Below are positions 5,312 through 5,810 of a DNA stretch of 5,810 nt, piece by piece (position 1 is the stretch's first letter; each line of letters starts with the position of its first letter). A program made the position numbers and the translations under genes. The notes under the pieces are model-generated. The model made no database searches and was not told where the DNA came from. It was given only the letters and a program-made list of their open reading frames with translations. Source of the stretch: Bacillota bacterium (GTDB lineage: Bacteria > Bacillota > Clostridia > Oscillospirales > Ruminococcaceae); the NCBI GenBank assembly GCA_023439605.1, contig JAEXNS010000289.1:1-5810 (forward strand). Direction: 5' to 3'.

Positions 5312-5810
5312 TGTCAAATTTACTTGAAAATCTAAAATCAGAGTTATCCCTTTTATATGACAATTATGTTGAAACAAATATATCTATACAAAAAGTCCAT
5401 AAGTTAATAAGTGACATTATAATGAAACACATAGAAACAAACTGGAACAAGAGTAAAAAAGCACATTTATCTGAGCGTCACGCTTGCTATTTTTCTATGG
5501 AATTTTTAATTGGTCGCTCTATTTATAATAATTTACTTAATTTAGGGATATATAAAGAAGTAGAAACTATCTTAAAAGATTTTGACATAGATATTACTGA
5601 ACTTGAAGAAATAGAAGATTCAGCGCTCGGAAACGGTGGACTTGGAAGACTTGCTGCGTGTTTTTTAGAAAGTGCTGCAACTCTAGATTTACCTCTTGAT
5701 GGATATGGCATAAGATATAAATATGGTTTATTTAAACAAAAAATCATTAATGGATTTCAAGTTGAAGAATCTGATAATTGGACGAAATACGGAGATCCAT
5801 GGTCCAAAAG
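5308..5810 (+). CDS. glgP: Glycogen/alpha-glucan phosphorylase, GT35 (N-terminal part)
   Basis: The first 167 residues are in the window and the frame is open to the edge; the full enzyme is usually 750-850 residues. It phosphorolyses alpha-1,4-glucan non-reducing ends to glucose-1-phosphate, using pyridoxal phosphate bound further downstream. Recognition rests on the conserved N-terminal blocks: YFSMEFLIGR (61-70), EDSALGNGGLGRLAACFLES (103-122) and DGYGIRYKYGLFKQ (131-144), followed by DNWTKYGDPW (156-165). The GNGGLGRLAACFLES block is near-invariant in the family. The N-terminus is short, as in bacterial malto-oligosaccharide or glycogen phosphorylases, without the long regulatory extension of animal enzymes. 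Whether it prefers glycogen or maltodextrin (glgP versus malP) cannot be settled here. It overlaps malQ by ATGA and forms an operon with it. Confidence 0.95.
   Translation, partial: MMSNLLENLKSELSLLYDNYVETNISIQKVHKLISDIIMKHIETNWNKSKKAHLSERHACYFSMEFLIGRSIYNNLLNLGIYKEVETILKDFDIDITELEEIEDSALGNGGLGRLAACFLESAATLDLPLDGYGIRYKYGLFKQKIINGFQVEESDNWTKYGDPWSK

Overview
The window is AT-rich (roughly 30% GC by eye), with strong GGAGG-type ribosome binding sites and canonical sigma-A-like promoters. This suggests a low-GC Firmicute. A secreted dockerin protein next to cytoplasmic alpha-glucan genes points to a fibre- or starch-degrading clostridial anaerobe, perhaps of the Ruminococcus/Oscillospiraceae type. 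The species cannot be named from this sequence.

Layout, left to right: (1) 1-40, minus strand, the first 13 codons of a gene with a good RBS and promoter, whose start resembles Rpn-family (PD-(D/E)XK) nuclease/transposase proteins. (2) 41-608, a long AT-rich intergenic stretch with a decayed copy (A) of a short repeat element, followed by a strong promoter. (3) 609-1976, a secreted protein with an N-terminal type I dockerin and a Cthe_2159-like carbohydrate-binding beta-helix, closed by an intrinsic terminator. (4) about 2080-2380, a larger hairpin-rich copy (B) of the same element. (5) 2494-3582, a cytoplasmic CE2-like SGNH esterase with its own promoter, which carries an inverted repeat between -35 and -10. 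(6) 3585-3718, a compact intact copy (C) of the element, with terminal inverted repeats and an exact 8-bp target duplication that includes the esterase stop codon. (7) 3827-5311 malQ, overlapping (8) 5308-5810+ glgP, which is cut by the window edge.

How the genes may work together: MalQ (4-alpha-glucanotransferase) and GlgP (alpha-glucan phosphorylase) are the standard intracellular pair that disproportionate malto-oligosaccharides and phosphorolyse them to glucose-1-phosphate. The dockerin protein would act outside the cell, probably docked on a cohesin scaffold, holding polysaccharide. The CE2-like esterase has no signal peptide and could deacetylate imported oligosaccharides. The link between these four is inferred from proximity only; just malQ-glgP is a clear operon.

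The most unusual content is the repeat family. Its three copies sit in the three intergenic gaps between position 41 and malQ. They share ends of the form GTTACTATTCAGCC and are built from short hairpin modules. Different stems carry the same CGCA loop. No transposase is encoded in any copy, so they look like non-autonomous (MITE-like) elements.
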